From Arthrobacter sp. MYb229 (lineage in GTDB: Bacteria; Actinomycetota; Actinomycetes; Actinomycetales; Micrococcaceae), in assembly GCF_002975405.1 (NCBI RefSeq), contig NZ_PCPS01000001.1, forward strand, positions 558,001 through 622,000: a stretch of DNA of 64,000 nucleotides, given 5' to 3'. This document shows positions 9,036 through 17,279 of the stretch, piece after piece (the first letter of the stretch is position 1; every line of letters starts with the position of its first letter). The notes under the pieces were generated by a model that saw nothing but the letters and a program-made list of their open reading frames with translations, ran no database searches and was not told where the DNA came from. Position numbers and translations under genes: made by a program.

Positions 9036-9050
9036 TTGGAACGTTTCCAA
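9036..9050. promoter_or_regulatory. Perfect palindrome upstream of the DUF3040 gene
   Basis: TTGGAACGTTTCCAA, two six-base arms around three bases, lies 66-80 bases before the ATG. TATACC at 9063-9068 is a possible -10 just downstream. This is suggestive of an operator, but no regulator can be named. Confidence 0.35.
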
Positions 9051-9115
9051 GTGGTTGTGCGTTATACCTGTAGGCGGTGGATGACCGCTACAGCAGTGAT
9101 TGGAAGGAGAAGACG

Positions 9116-9502
9116 ATGCCGCTATCAGAGCACGAGCAACGTCTGTTGGAGCAGTTGGAAAAGCAGCTGCACGAAGACCGCCGCTTCGCCTCCAGTATGA
9201 AAGCTCCAGCTAGCAGTGGTCGCCTTTCAACGCGCAACATTGCACTCGGCGCGCTTCTGGTCATAGTTGGGCTTGCTGGTCTAATTTATGGCATTTCGCA
9301 GCAGCTCATCATCGTGGGTGTTGTTGGTTTCGCCGTCATGTTCGGTGGGGTACTGCTGGGCCTGGCCAAGTCCGCAGCAGGCAAGGTTGGTGGTGCGAAG
9401 GCGCCAGCCGATTCAAAATCATCCGGCCCGGGAAACTCGCAGTTCATGAGCGGTCTGGAAGAAAAATGGAATCAGCGCAAGCGGGACCAATCCGACGGCT
9501 AG
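9116..9502 (+). CDS. DUF3040 two-helix membrane protein
   Basis: A 128-residue protein of the actinobacterial DUF3040 family, commonly found just upstream of mraZ. The ATG at 9116 follows GGAAGGAGA; an earlier in-frame codon at 9077 lacks a ribosome site and the family opening MPLSEHEQRLLEQ. The N-terminal 35 residues are charged and helical. Two membrane helices lie at about 42-62 and 65-87, and a short Lys/Gly/Ser-rich tail ends RKRDQSDG. The function is unknown; its constant position beside the dcw cluster suggests an envelope role (inference). Confidence 0.88.
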   Translation: MPLSEHEQRLLEQLEKQLHEDRRFASSMKAPASSGRLSTRNIALGALLVIVGLAGLIYGISQQLIIVGVVGFAVMFGGVLLGLAKSAAGKVGGAKAPADSKSSGPGNSQFMSGLEEKWNQRKRDQSDG

Positions 9503-9515
9503 AATCCTTATTTAC

Positions 9516-9546
9516 GAGGTGTAACCCTTTATTGGGGTTGCACCTC
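9516..9546 (+). terminator. Intrinsic terminator after the DUF3040 gene
   Basis: GAGGTGTAACCC pairs with GGGTTGCACCTC (one G-T pair) across a seven-base loop and is followed by TTTTTCTTTTT. It isolates the DUF3040 gene from the mraZ operon. Confidence 0.92.
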
Positions 9547-9845
9547 TTTTTCTTTTTAACGGTCATTTCAACCGTCGACACGCGCTACGTCGATTCTCGG
9601 CAGATTCCTAGGAAACACATTCTCACCGCTTCCTAACGATTCCCCACTTTCCTCCCCGTCTCCCTCCACCGCCCTCCCCATTCACCCAAAAGGCCCGAAA
9701 GTAGCGGTATCTCGGTAATTTCTTGGTCGAATTTCGAGGTGCGCACGTTCTCGCCCCTGGAGCCCTCCACAGCGCATGCTGGGAAAAACCCGCCAAAACA
9801 CGGCATTTTTTATGTCCAACCCCTCGCGAAAACGGTTGGATTGCG
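9547..9845. other. Long non-coding upstream region of the dcw cluster
   Basis: About 300 bases with no convincing gene; the short open frames have no ribosome site and overlap the operator or each other. It contains a pyrimidine-rich tract (about 9637-9690), which includes a predicted G-quadruplex on the minus strand, then more ordinary sequence up to the mraZ promoter. Confidence 0.75.
9654..9687 (-). promoter_or_regulatory. Predicted G-quadruplex motif (minus strand) upstream of mraZ
   Basis: C-runs on the plus strand at 9654-9657, 9662-9664, 9672-9674, 9676-9679 and 9685-9687 give five runs of three or four G on the minus strand. The loops are 4, 7, 1 and 5 bases, so the tract fits the usual G3+N1-7 rule. 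It lies about 160 bases before the mraZ promoter. Confidence 0.5.
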
Positions 9846-9897
9846 TTGACAGTGGAGGGTTGTGGAGTAAAGTGGAGTGCAGTAGAGGGAATTGGGG
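9846..9897 (+). promoter_or_regulatory. mraZ promoter overlapped by five 10-bp direct repeats (probable MraZ operator)
   Basis: TTGACA at 9846-9851 and TAAAGT at 9868-9873 form a -35/-10 pair with a 16-base spacer. Over and after it TGGAG, TGGAG, TGGAG, TAGAG and TGGGG begin at 9853, 9863, 9873, 9883 and 9893, exactly ten bases apart. Known MraZ sites in other bacteria are short G-rich direct repeats on a 10-bp period just upstream of mraZ, so autoregulation is the natural reading (inference). Confidence 0.75.
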
Positions 9898-9929
9898 TTT
9901 CCAGCCACTTCACATGAAAGGCGGTGTGC

Positions 9930-10343
9930 ATGTTCCTTGGAACTTACACGCCCCGACTTGATGAAAAGGGCCGGCTGATTCTCCCCGCAAAATATCGTGA
10001 CGATCTGTCTTACGGACTCGTATTGACCCGTGGGCAGGAGCGCTGCATTTATGTTTTCAGCCAACGAGAGTTCGAGAAGCAGCATGAGCAATTAGCTCAG
10101 GCATCGCTTACCTCGCGTAAGGCGCGAGACTATGCACGTGTTTTCTTGTCCGGAGCTTCCGACGAAGTGCCGGATAAGCAAGGACGAGTCACGATTCCTC
10201 AAGTATTGCGAAACTATGGAGACCTTGACCGTGAAGTGACGGTCATTGGTGCGGGCAACCGCATAGAAATTTGGGACTCCACGGCATGGCAGCAGTACTT
10301 GCAGGAACAGGAAGACGTATTTTCCGAAACGGATGAAGACTAA
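9930..10343 (+). CDS. mraZ: MraZ transcriptional regulator of the dcw cluster
   Basis: A 137-residue protein with two AbrB-like swapped-hairpin domains, each with its signature ([16 protein letters not shown] near residue 12, and [16 protein letters not shown] near 77). The ATG at 9930 gives the family-standard opening [15 protein letters not shown], with AAAGG about nine bases upstream. A GTG two codons earlier (9924) is a possible alternative. MraZ proteins form ring oligomers that bind repeats in their own promoter and repress the cell-wall cluster. The five 10-bp repeats upstream fit this. A hairpin follows directly after the stop. Confidence 0.95.
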   Translation: MFLGTYTPRLDEKGRLILPAKYRDDLSYGLVLTRGQERCIYVFSQREFEKQHEQLAQASLTSRKARDYARVFLSGASDEVPDKQGRVTIPQVLRNYGDLDREVTVIGAGNRIEIWDSTAWQQYLQEQEDVFSETDED

Positions 10344-10359
10344 GGCTCCAACAGGAGCC
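10344..10359 (+). promoter_or_regulatory. Hairpin directly after the mraZ stop
   Basis: GGCTCC - AACA - GGAGCC, starting on the base after TAA. No T-run follows, so it is a structured leader or mRNA-stability element rather than a plain terminator. Confidence 0.45.
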
Positions 10360-10425
10360 GGTTTACATCCACATCAGGTAAGAGCGCTGGGTTGAGATCT
10401 CCAGCCACCTTCAGGGGGACTTGCT

Positions 10426-10449
10426 CTGGCTCCACTTCCCCGGAGCCAG
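10426..10449 (+). promoter_or_regulatory. Second hairpin in the mraZ-rsmH leader
   Basis: CTGGCTCC pairs with GGAGCCAG around an eight-base loop, 74 bases before the rsmH start. It repeats the GGCTCC/GGAGCC core of the hairpin at 10344, so each left arm could also pair with the other's right arm (alternative structures). Confidence 0.45.
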
Positions 10450-10522
10450 ATCGAAGATCGCCGTTACAAGGTTGGAGGGGGATCTGAATCCAGCGAACAC
10501 GACGATAGCGAAAGGGGGCGCA

Positions 10523-11515
10523 GTGCCGAATCAAGATTCTCAACGACCCGCATCGGAACGACACGTTCCGGTATTACTGGATCGATGTGTCAATCTCTTG
10601 GCACCGGGCATCGAACGCGCCAACGCCGCCGGACGCAAGGCAATCGTCGTGGACTGCACTTTAGGAATGGGCGGGCACTCCGAAGCCATTCTCCAGCGCT
10701 TTGACAACCTCCACTTGATCGGCCTCGACCGCGATGAACAAGCCCACGAACTTGCAGGTGCACGGCTCAAGCCCTACGCCTCGCGCGTTGATTTGGTTCA
10801 TGCGGTGTACGACGAAATTTCAGATGTTGTCGAAGACCTCGGCTACCCGGGAATCGATGGTGTCCTCTTTGATCTGGGCGTCTCGTCGCTTCAATTAGAC
10901 GAACGCGAACGCGGATTCGCCTATTCCTACGATGCACCATTGGATATGCGAATGGACACCTCGGTAGGTCCAACTGCCGAAGATCTAGTCAACGACTTGG
11001 ACCGTGAAAAGCTGCTGCGCATCATTCGGCAGTGGGGTGAAGAGAAATTCGCGGGTCGAATTTCCACCGCAATCGTCGAAGCCAGGGATAAAGAACGAAT
11101 CACCACCACCGCCCAACTGGTGGACGTGATCCGAACAGTCGTTCCAGCTGCTGCCGCTCGTACTTCCGGCCACCCGGCCAAGCGGACCTTCCAAGCGTTG
11201 CGTATTGCGGTCAATGAAGAACTCGATGTACTGGAGCGGGCTATTCCTGCCTCAATGTCTTCATTGAATATTGGTGGTCGAGTGGTCGTGATGAGCTATC
11301 ACTCGCTGGAAGACAAGATCACCAAACGTCACTTCGTGAAGGGCTCAACTTCCTCCGCGCCACCGGGCTTCCCGGTCGAGCTGGAAGAGCACAAGGCTGA
11401 ATTCAAGGTTCTGACTAAGGGCACCGAAAAGCCGAACGAAGCAGAAATTGCAGAAAACCCACGCGCTGCATCGGCCCGCTTACGGGCGGTCGAAAGAGTT
11501 CTGAAAAGGAGCTAG
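10523..11515 (+). CDS. rsmH: 16S rRNA (cytosine-1402-N4)-methyltransferase
   Basis: A 330-residue SAM-dependent methyltransferase (formerly MraW) that N4-methylates C1402 in the ribosomal P site. GTG at 10523 is chosen because AAAGGGGG precedes it by a few bases and HVPVLLDR then falls at the usual place. The SAM-binding loop is in [15 protein letters not shown] (about 45-60), with [19 protein letters not shown] and [14 protein letters not shown] as further family blocks. It is the second gene of the dcw operon, separated from mraZ by an unusually structured 179-base leader and from ftsL by two bases. Confidence 0.95.
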   Translation: MPNQDSQRPASERHVPVLLDRCVNLLAPGIERANAAGRKAIVVDCTLGMGGHSEAILQRFDNLHLIGLDRDEQAHELAGARLKPYASRVDLVHAVYDEISDVVEDLGYPGIDGVLFDLGVSSLQLDERERGFAYSYDAPLDMRMDTSVGPTAEDLVNDLDREKLLRIIRQWGEEKFAGRISTAIVEARDKERITTTAQLVDVIRTVVPAAAARTSGHPAKRTFQALRIAVNEELDVLERAIPASMSSLNIGGRVVVMSYHSLEDKITKRHFVKGSTSSAPPGFPVELEEHKAEFKVLTKGTEKPNEAEIAENPRAASARLRAVERVLKRS

Positions 11516-11517
11516 CC

Positions 11518-12294
11518 ATGAGCCAACGAGCCCAACGTCGAGTATTGAAGACTGCCGCTATGACCGCACAGCCGGTTGTAGAAGGTAGCGCCGCTCGCGA
11601 TGTTCGTCCGGAGCCGGTGGCGGCGAGCGAACTGGCTGGCAATGACCCTCGGCAGCGTGTGACGCTCTCGCTCGTTCCTCGAATGAACGAGACGAATAAA
11701 CGCTCAATGCTCGTCATGGTAATCGCTTTAGTCCTGCTGGCCTTCGCGGTTATGGTCACGCTCGTTTTCATGAATACCTCGGTCGCGCAGCGCCAGTACG
11801 ACATCGTCTCCTTGCGAAACCAAGAACGCGCGCTCTCTCAGGAGAACCAAGCGTTGTTGAAGGAAGCCCAGTCGTTGTCCGCTCCACAGGCGCTCGCCAA
11901 GGAGGCCAAAGCGATAGGCCTGGTGGCTCCGGGAGCACCGGGTCTCGTCGACCTGTCAGACAACAGCATCAAGAAATCAGCCGACAAGGCCGTCACTGCA
12001 GAAGGAAACGCCGCAAATTATGCGACGCTCCCGTTGCCAGGACAAAGCATCCGCGAGAAGGCTGACACGAAAAAGAGCGAGTCGAAGGCTCCCGCTCCCA
12101 CCGTGGGGCAGAATTCCAAGGACGAATCCAAAACCTCTAATGAGGCATCGGATTCCAAGGACTCCACGAAGTCCGAGGCGAAGGAAGAGGCGGCAACTCG
12201 CAAGGTCGCTGATGACGGGCGTCCGGTCTTCAACGACAGCGAGCTCAACGGCGGCACGATCCCGGCACCAATGATCAAATCCCCGACGAACTAA
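11518..12294 (+). CDS. ftsL: FtsL-like bitopic division protein with long Ser/Lys/Glu-rich tail
   Basis: A 258-residue protein at the ftsL position (rsmH-ftsL-ftsI), preceded by AAGGAG. There is a cytoplasmic N-terminus of about 60 residues, one membrane helix (about 64-86), then a leucine-containing coiled coil (about 90-120) ending in the FtsL/DivIC-like block AKEAKAIGLVAPG. FtsL bridges FtsQ and FtsB to FtsW/FtsI at the septum. Beyond residue 150 is about 100 residues of low-complexity sequence rich in Lys, Ser, Glu and Pro, outside the membrane. Many FtsL proteins are half this length. Assignment rests on topology and position. Confidence 0.82.
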   Translation: MSQRAQRRVLKTAAMTAQPVVEGSAARDVRPEPVAASELAGNDPRQRVTLSLVPRMNETNKRSMLVMVIALVLLAFAVMVTLVFMNTSVAQRQYDIVSLRNQERALSQENQALLKEAQSLSAPQALAKEAKAIGLVAPGAPGLVDLSDNSIKKSADKAVTAEGNAANYATLPLPGQSIREKADTKKSESKAPAPTVGQNSKDESKTSNEASDSKDSTKSEAKEEAATRKVADDGRPVFNDSELNGGTIPAPMIKSPTN

Positions 12295-12370
12295 CTTTCG
12301 CTTTCTAAGCTAGGACTACGGCGGTAATTCTCGCTGTCAAGAAACCACGTTGAGGGGACTGAGTATCACC

Positions 12371-14185
12371 GTGAACTCGACCGCACTGGAAACCGCAAAA
12401 AAGCGCATGCGCTTTTTGCTGATCCTATCTTTGGCAGCACTCCTGGCGATTGCTGGTCGGCTATTTTGGGTGCAAGGCATCAACGCTTCCACCGTCGCCG
12501 ACGCCGCTCAGGCCGATCGTCAGCGCGAAGAAATCATCGCGCCGACTCGCGGTTCAATTGTCGATCGCAAGGGAACCTTGTTGTCGGTCAGCGTGGATCG
12601 ATACGACCTGGTGATCGATCAGCGTGATCAACGAGATCAAATCCGCCGCGCCAAGCGTGATGGGACTAACGGCAGCGAGTTCATCGGCTGGGACCAGGCG
12701 ATCCAGGAACTTGCGGAAATTCTTGAGCAGAACCCCGAAGACCTTGCCAAATCGGTTCAGCCGCAGGATGACGCCAAGCCCAAAGGCTACGTGGTTCTTG
12801 CCAAGGGAGTCACCCCAGAAGTCAAGAACGAAGTCATGGAAGTTGGCATCCCTCGTCTGACGCCATTGCTGCGCAGCGAAAGGCAATATCCGCAAGGCGT
12901 CATTGCCGGACCGTTGCTTGGCTTTGTTCGCAATTCCGAAGACCAGACCACCGTGGTCGGCGCCGAAGGGCTCGAACTGAGCCAAGAGGAGCATCTGAAG
13001 GGAACCAACGGCAGCCGCAAGATCGAGGTGAGCGCCGACGGCGTGCGCATCCCGGTCACCGAAGTCGAAGAAACTCCCGCGGTCAATGGCCAGGACGTGA
13101 TGCTCACCATCGATTCCGACGTGAACTATGTGGCCCAGCGTGAAGCCGAAAAGAAGCAGAAAGAATTCAACGCTGAATGGGTTTCGGTCGTCGTCCAAGA
13201 AGTGAAGACCGGCAAGATTCTTGCCATCGGCGACTCCGCCCAGCTGGATCCCAACGATCCGGGAGCCACCGACCCGGAATTCCGGCGTTCGGTGGCCATT
13301 ACCCGTGCCTTTGAACCAGGCTCCACAGGCAAAGCCGCCATCTTCGCCGCAGCGATAGACCAAGGTGCGGTGACTGCGAAGACCGAAATGCGCGTCCCGA
13401 ACAAAGTGACGGTCACCAGAGAGACGATCCACGACTCGTTGCCGCACGCCACCTATGACATGACCGTGGCCGGAATCTTCGCCCGATCCTACAACACCGG
13501 CACGGTGATGGTTGGCAATAAGCTCAGCAACAAGGAACGCTATGACTACATGCGCAAGTTTGGGCTGGGCAGCCCGATCTACCTTGGTCTGAATGGTGCC
13601 AGCGCCGGTCAGCTGGCAAAACCCGAGAATTGGGACCGACGCCAGCAGTACACCACCATGTTCGGGCAGGGCTATTCCCAGACGGTGCTGCACACGGCAT
13701 CGATCTTCCAAGCCTTGGCCAACGGCGGCGAACTGATTGCTCCAAGCCTCATCGAGGGGTACAAGAACGAAGACGGCAGCATCACCAAACCTGAAACCCC
13801 GAAAACTACCCGAGTTGTGAAAAAGACGACATCTAAAGAGATGCTCAAACTCATGGAAGGTGTCGTGGAATCCGGCACCGGTACTAAAATGAAGATACCG
13901 GGCTACCGGGTAGGCGGAAAGACCGGTACCGGCCAGGCCGCCAGCGACAAAGGCTACGACGGATACAGCTATTCGTTTGCCGGCGTAGCACCACTGGATG
14001 ACCCGCAATACGTTGTGGTGGCAACCATGTACCGTCCACAAGGCAGCTGGAAGAACTTTTCGGTCGCCGACACGTTCACCGAGGTGATGAGCCACGTGCT
14101 CAACACCTACAACGTGCCGCCAAGCTCCACTAAATCTGAGTCGTACGACGTCTTCGTTGGTAAGGAACAAAAGAAACCTTGGTAG
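12371..14185 (+). CDS. ftsI: Septal peptidoglycan transpeptidase (class B PBP, FtsI)
   Basis: A membrane-anchored DD-transpeptidase of about 604 residues that cross-links septal wall with FtsW. It has an N-terminal helix (about 16-35), a PBP dimerisation domain opening with APTRGSIVDRKG, and a penicillin-binding domain. Active-site motifs are STGK with catalytic Ser at about 318 (EPGSTGKAA), SYN (ARSYNTGTV) and KTG (VGGKTGTGQA). The start is uncertain: GTG at 12371 gives VNSTALETAKKRM, and a TTG at 12350 is an in-frame alternative. No PASTA domains are present. The end overlaps murE by seven bases. Confidence 0.93.
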   Translation: MNSTALETAKKRMRFLLILSLAALLAIAGRLFWVQGINASTVADAAQADRQREEIIAPTRGSIVDRKGTLLSVSVDRYDLVIDQRDQRDQIRRAKRDGTNGSEFIGWDQAIQELAEILEQNPEDLAKSVQPQDDAKPKGYVVLAKGVTPEVKNEVMEVGIPRLTPLLRSERQYPQGVIAGPLLGFVRNSEDQTTVVGAEGLELSQEEHLKGTNGSRKIEVSADGVRIPVTEVEETPAVNGQDVMLTIDSDVNYVAQREAEKKQKEFNAEWVSVVVQEVKTGKILAIGDSAQLDPNDPGATDPEFRRSVAITRAFEPGSTGKAAIFAAAIDQGAVTAKTEMRVPNKVTVTRETIHDSLPHATYDMTVAGIFARSYNTGTVMVGNKLSNKERYDYMRKFGLGSPIYLGLNGASAGQLAKPENWDRRQQYTTMFGQGYSQTVLHTASIFQALANGGELIAPSLIEGYKNEDGSITKPETPKTTRVVKKTTSKEMLKLMEGVVESGTGTKMKIPGYRVGGKTGTGQAASDKGYDGYSYSFAGVAPLDDPQYVVVATMYRPQGSWKNFSVADTFTEVMSHVLNTYNVPPSSTKSESYDVFVGKEQKKPW

Positions 14186-15771
14186 TCCAGGAATCAGGCA
14201 CGCCACGCGAGCTGGAACGTTATTTACGACCCCAATCGGTCAAGGGAATCAGCTTTGACCGGCTCTGCGTGACGGTTGCCGCAACTGCAAAGGACCGAGG
14301 TACCGGGCTTAATCCGCACATTACCGGTGTGAGCCTGAACCCGCAGATCGTTCAGCCGGGAGACGTGTTCCTAGCGATTTCGGGTGCCAAGCGGCACGGA
14401 GCCGAATTCCTTGCGGCTGCGCTCGAACACGGTGCAGTTGCCCTGATCACCGATCCTGCCGGGCTGGAGTTCTTGCCAGCCGAACTGTCAATCCCGGTAG
14501 CAGTGGTGCCGAACGTCCGGCAGATAGCCGCCCAAGCCGCTAGCAGCGTCTACGGCACAGATACACGCTGTCCACAGCTGCTCGCGGTCACCGGCACCAA
14601 TGGCAAAACCACGACAAGCTACATGATTCGCGCGATAACCGAGGCCCTGGGCAGGCACTCAGGCCTCGTGGGCACCATCGAAATGTCTGCTCGCGGCCAG
14701 ATCATCCCCAGCGTGCTGACCACGCCCGAGGCCACCCAGCTGCATGGTGTCCTGGCGCGGATGCAGGAGCAAGAAGTCGCCACCGTGGCCATGGAAGTCT
14801 CCAGCCACTCACTGAGCTATGGCCGAGTGGACGGACTTCGATTTGCAGTCTCCGGATATACCAATCTCACCCAAGACCACTTAGACCTGCACGGTTCGAT
14901 GGAGGAGTACTTCCAGACCAAGGCGAAGCTGTTTAACTCGCAGCATAGCGAACGCGCGGTGGTGATGGTAGACGATCCGTACGGCCAGCGCTTGGCGGAG
15001 CAGGCCCTGATCCCCACCGAATCGCTGAGCCTCGACGCTGCCAACGGGACCGCCGACTGGAGAGTCACCGGCCTTGCGCCTAGTGCGCTTGGACATAAAT
15101 TCTCCATCGTGCACCGCGACGGGCGAACCCTGCACGCGCGTACCGGGCTGCCGGGCCTATTCAACGTCGCCAACGCGGCCCTGGCCACGCTCATGGTGCT
15201 TAGCAGCGGAGTTGACCTCGATACGCTGCAACAGGTGCTGGAGGAGTTCGAACCGTTGTCCGTGTCGGTTCCCGGACGCATGCAGGTGATCGGCGAAGCC
15301 CCGGTTGCCGTGGTGGACTTCGCGCACAATTCCGACGCACTGGCTAAGGCTCTGGACTCGGTACGCACCGGAGAGCAGGGCCGGCGGATCATCGTCTTTG
15401 GCGCCACCGGTGAACGCGACAAGACCAAGCGGCCGGACATGGGCGCGGTAGCCGCACGCCATGCCGATATCGTCATCGTCACCGACGACGACCCGCACGG
15501 CGAAGACCCCGCACCGATTCGCGAGCAAGTCGCATCCGGAGCGCGCGCTGTCATCGAAGGCGAACGCCGGCAGGTGCAGCTGTTCAACATCGCGCCACGC
15601 GCTAAAGCCGTAGAGTTCGCTGTGAGTTTGGCGGGGGTCCAAGATGCGATCCTCATCGCCGGTCGTGGACACGAAGTCAGCCAAGACGTAGCGGGAATTG
15701 ACGTTGCCCTCGATGACCGCATCGAATTGGCCAACGCCCTAAAACTTCATGGATTTGTGACCATTTACTAG
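14179..15771 (+). CDS. murE: UDP-MurNAc-tripeptide synthetase (MurE), likely L-lysine-adding
   Basis: A 530-residue Mur ligase that adds the third stem-peptide residue. GTNGKTTTSYM is the ATP-binding loop, and EVSSHSL and LTQDHLDLHG are MurE blocks. The specificity motif reads DDDPHGEDP at about 436-444; DAP-adding enzymes carry DNPR here, so the Arg that contacts meso-DAP is replaced. This suggests L-lysine, as in Micrococcaceae walls (inference). TTG at 14179 overlapping the ftsI stop is the best start; it has only a weak ribosome site, so the exact start is uncertain. Confidence 0.92.
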   Translation: MVVQESGTPRELERYLRPQSVKGISFDRLCVTVAATAKDRGTGLNPHITGVSLNPQIVQPGDVFLAISGAKRHGAEFLAAALEHGAVALITDPAGLEFLPAELSIPVAVVPNVRQIAAQAASSVYGTDTRCPQLLAVTGTNGKTTTSYMIRAITEALGRHSGLVGTIEMSARGQIIPSVLTTPEATQLHGVLARMQEQEVATVAMEVSSHSLSYGRVDGLRFAVSGYTNLTQDHLDLHGSMEEYFQTKAKLFNSQHSERAVVMVDDPYGQRLAEQALIPTESLSLDAANGTADWRVTGLAPSALGHKFSIVHRDGRTLHARTGLPGLFNVANAALATLMVLSSGVDLDTLQQVLEEFEPLSVSVPGRMQVIGEAPVAVVDFAHNSDALAKALDSVRTGEQGRRIIVFGATGERDKTKRPDMGAVAARHADIVIVTDDDPHGEDPAPIREQVASGARAVIEGERRQVQLFNIAPRAKAVEFAVSLAGVQDAILIAGRGHEVSQDVAGIDVALDDRIELANALKLHGFVTIY

Positions 15772-15805
15772 CTCACAGAAGTCCTCGACCACGGCCGCAC
15801 AAGTG

Positions 15806-15811
15806 TAAAGT
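15806..15811 (+). promoter_or_regulatory. Possible internal -10 element before murF
   Basis: TAAAGT lies ten bases before the murF ATG in the 50-base gap after murE, the longest gap in this part of the operon. There is no ribosome site ahead of murF, so a nearly leaderless internal promoter is possible. Confidence 0.35.
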
Positions 15812-15821
15812 CCTAATTGCC

Positions 15822-17279
15822 ATGATTGATTTGTCCTTCTCCGACCTGCTCGCGATCACCGGGGGTCGCGCGACAGCTTCTGTCGTCCCATCCACCGTCA
15901 TCTCATCGGTCACCACCGATTCGCGTGACGTGCTTCCCGGAGCCCTCTTTGTCGCCAAGCCCGGTGAGTTCTCCGACGGGCACGCCTTCATCGACAAGGC
16001 TCTCGCCGGTGGTGCCGTGCTGGCCTTGGCCGAACGCATCACCTTAGATGACCGGCGGGTCGAGCACCCGGCAATCATCGTGGAAGACGCGGTCGAAGCC
16101 ATGGGCCAGATTGCCGCGCACATCGTCAAATACCTGAAGACCCGGAACGATGCCGTGGTGATCGGGATTACCGGTTCGGCCGGAAAGACCACCACCAAAG
16201 ACCTGCTGGCGACGATCTTGGACAAGGTCGCACCGACCGTTTCGCCGATCGGTTCCTACAACGGCGAAGTCGGCGTTCCGCTGACGGTGTTCACCGCCAC
16301 CGAGGAAACCAAATATCTGGTAATCGAAATGGGCGCCACCGGCGTGGGACACCTGACCTACCTGACCGACATGGTTCGCCCGAAGCTTGGCGTAGTGCTC
16401 TGCGTCGGGACCGCGCATGCCGGTGAATTCGGCGGAGTCGAAAACATTGAAAAAGCCAAGGGCGAACTCGTCGAGGCCTTGGACGCCTCCGGGACCGCCT
16501 TGCTGAACTTCGAAGATGCCAGGGTAGCGCGCATGGCGGACCGCTCCGGGGGAGCGGTCCGGTACTTCGGCAGCATCCAAGGAAAGCCACAGAACGCCAG
16601 CGTTTGGGCCAGCGATGTTGTGGTTAATGCGCAAGGCCAGCCCGAGCTGACCCTCGAATTCGCCGACGGCTACAGCCAGCGGATCACCTCCGGCCTGCTG
16701 GGCCGCCACCACGTGAGCAACATTCTCGCCGCCGCGAGCGCAGCCTTTGAACTCGGGATCGCGTCAGCGCAGATCGCCGAGACCCTCGATGGGTTGGCCG
16801 CCGGCAGCCGCTGGCGGATGGAGCGCATCGAGCGGGCCGACGGCGTCACCATCATCAATGACGCCTACAACGCAAACCCGGAATCCATGCGCGCCGCGCT
16901 ACGCACCTTGGCCGAGCTCGGCCTGCCCGATGAGCAGGGCCACGCCCGGCGCACTTGGGCGGTCCTGGGCGAAATGCTTGAACTCGGCGACGACTCCCGG
17001 CATGAGCATGATGTGCTGGGACGGATCGCGGTACGCATGAACATCAAGAAATTGCTGGTCATCGGCTGGGGCGCGAAACTTGCCTATAATTCGGCGGTGC
17101 TTGAAGGCAGCTGGGGAGACGAAGCTTATTTCGTGGAAGATCTAGACGAAGCACGTACCTTGCTTCAAGAGCAGCTACTACCTGGAGATATTGTCCTGTT
17201 TAAATCCTCAAATGGGGCCGGTCTGCGGCACCTGGGCGATGACATCGCTGCACTTGTGAAAGAAGGCGAAGACGCGTGA
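15822..17279 (+). CDS. murF: UDP-MurNAc-tripeptide:D-Ala-D-Ala ligase (MurF)
   Basis: A 485-residue Mur ligase that adds D-Ala-D-Ala to finish the UDP-MurNAc-pentapeptide. The ATP loop is GITGSAGKTTTKDLL (about 107-121). EMGATGVGHL and NDAYNANPESMRAAL are characteristic of MurF. The start is ATG at 15822, with no good ribosome site and a -10-like hexamer ten bases upstream. The stop overlaps the mraY start by four bases (GTGA), indicating translational coupling. The length matches the family. Confidence 0.96.
   Translation: MIDLSFSDLLAITGGRATASVVPSTVISSVTTDSRDVLPGALFVAKPGEFSDGHAFIDKALAGGAVLALAERITLDDRRVEHPAIIVEDAVEAMGQIAAHIVKYLKTRNDAVVIGITGSAGKTTTKDLLATILDKVAPTVSPIGSYNGEVGVPLTVFTATEETKYLVIEMGATGVGHLTYLTDMVRPKLGVVLCVGTAHAGEFGGVENIEKAKGELVEALDASGTALLNFEDARVARMADRSGGAVRYFGSIQGKPQNASVWASDVVVNAQGQPELTLEFADGYSQRITSGLLGRHHVSNILAAASAAFELGIASAQIAETLDGLAAGSRWRMERIERADGVTIINDAYNANPESMRAALRTLAELGLPDEQGHARRTWAVLGEMLELGDDSRHEHDVLGRIAVRMNIKKLLVIGWGAKLAYNSAVLEGSWGDEAYFVEDLDEARTLLQEQLLPGDIVLFKSSNGAGLRHLGDDIAALVKEGEDA

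Noticed and set aside
9723-9961. Short plus-strand open frames upstream of and into mraZ
   Set aside because: They have no ribosome sites, overlap each other and the mraZ operator, and show no family similarity.
12554-14206. A 550-codon open frame on the minus strand opposite ftsI
   Set aside because: It lies wholly antisense to a gene with all transpeptidase motifs, has no ribosome site or family resemblance, and is the usual third-position effect of high-GC coding DNA.
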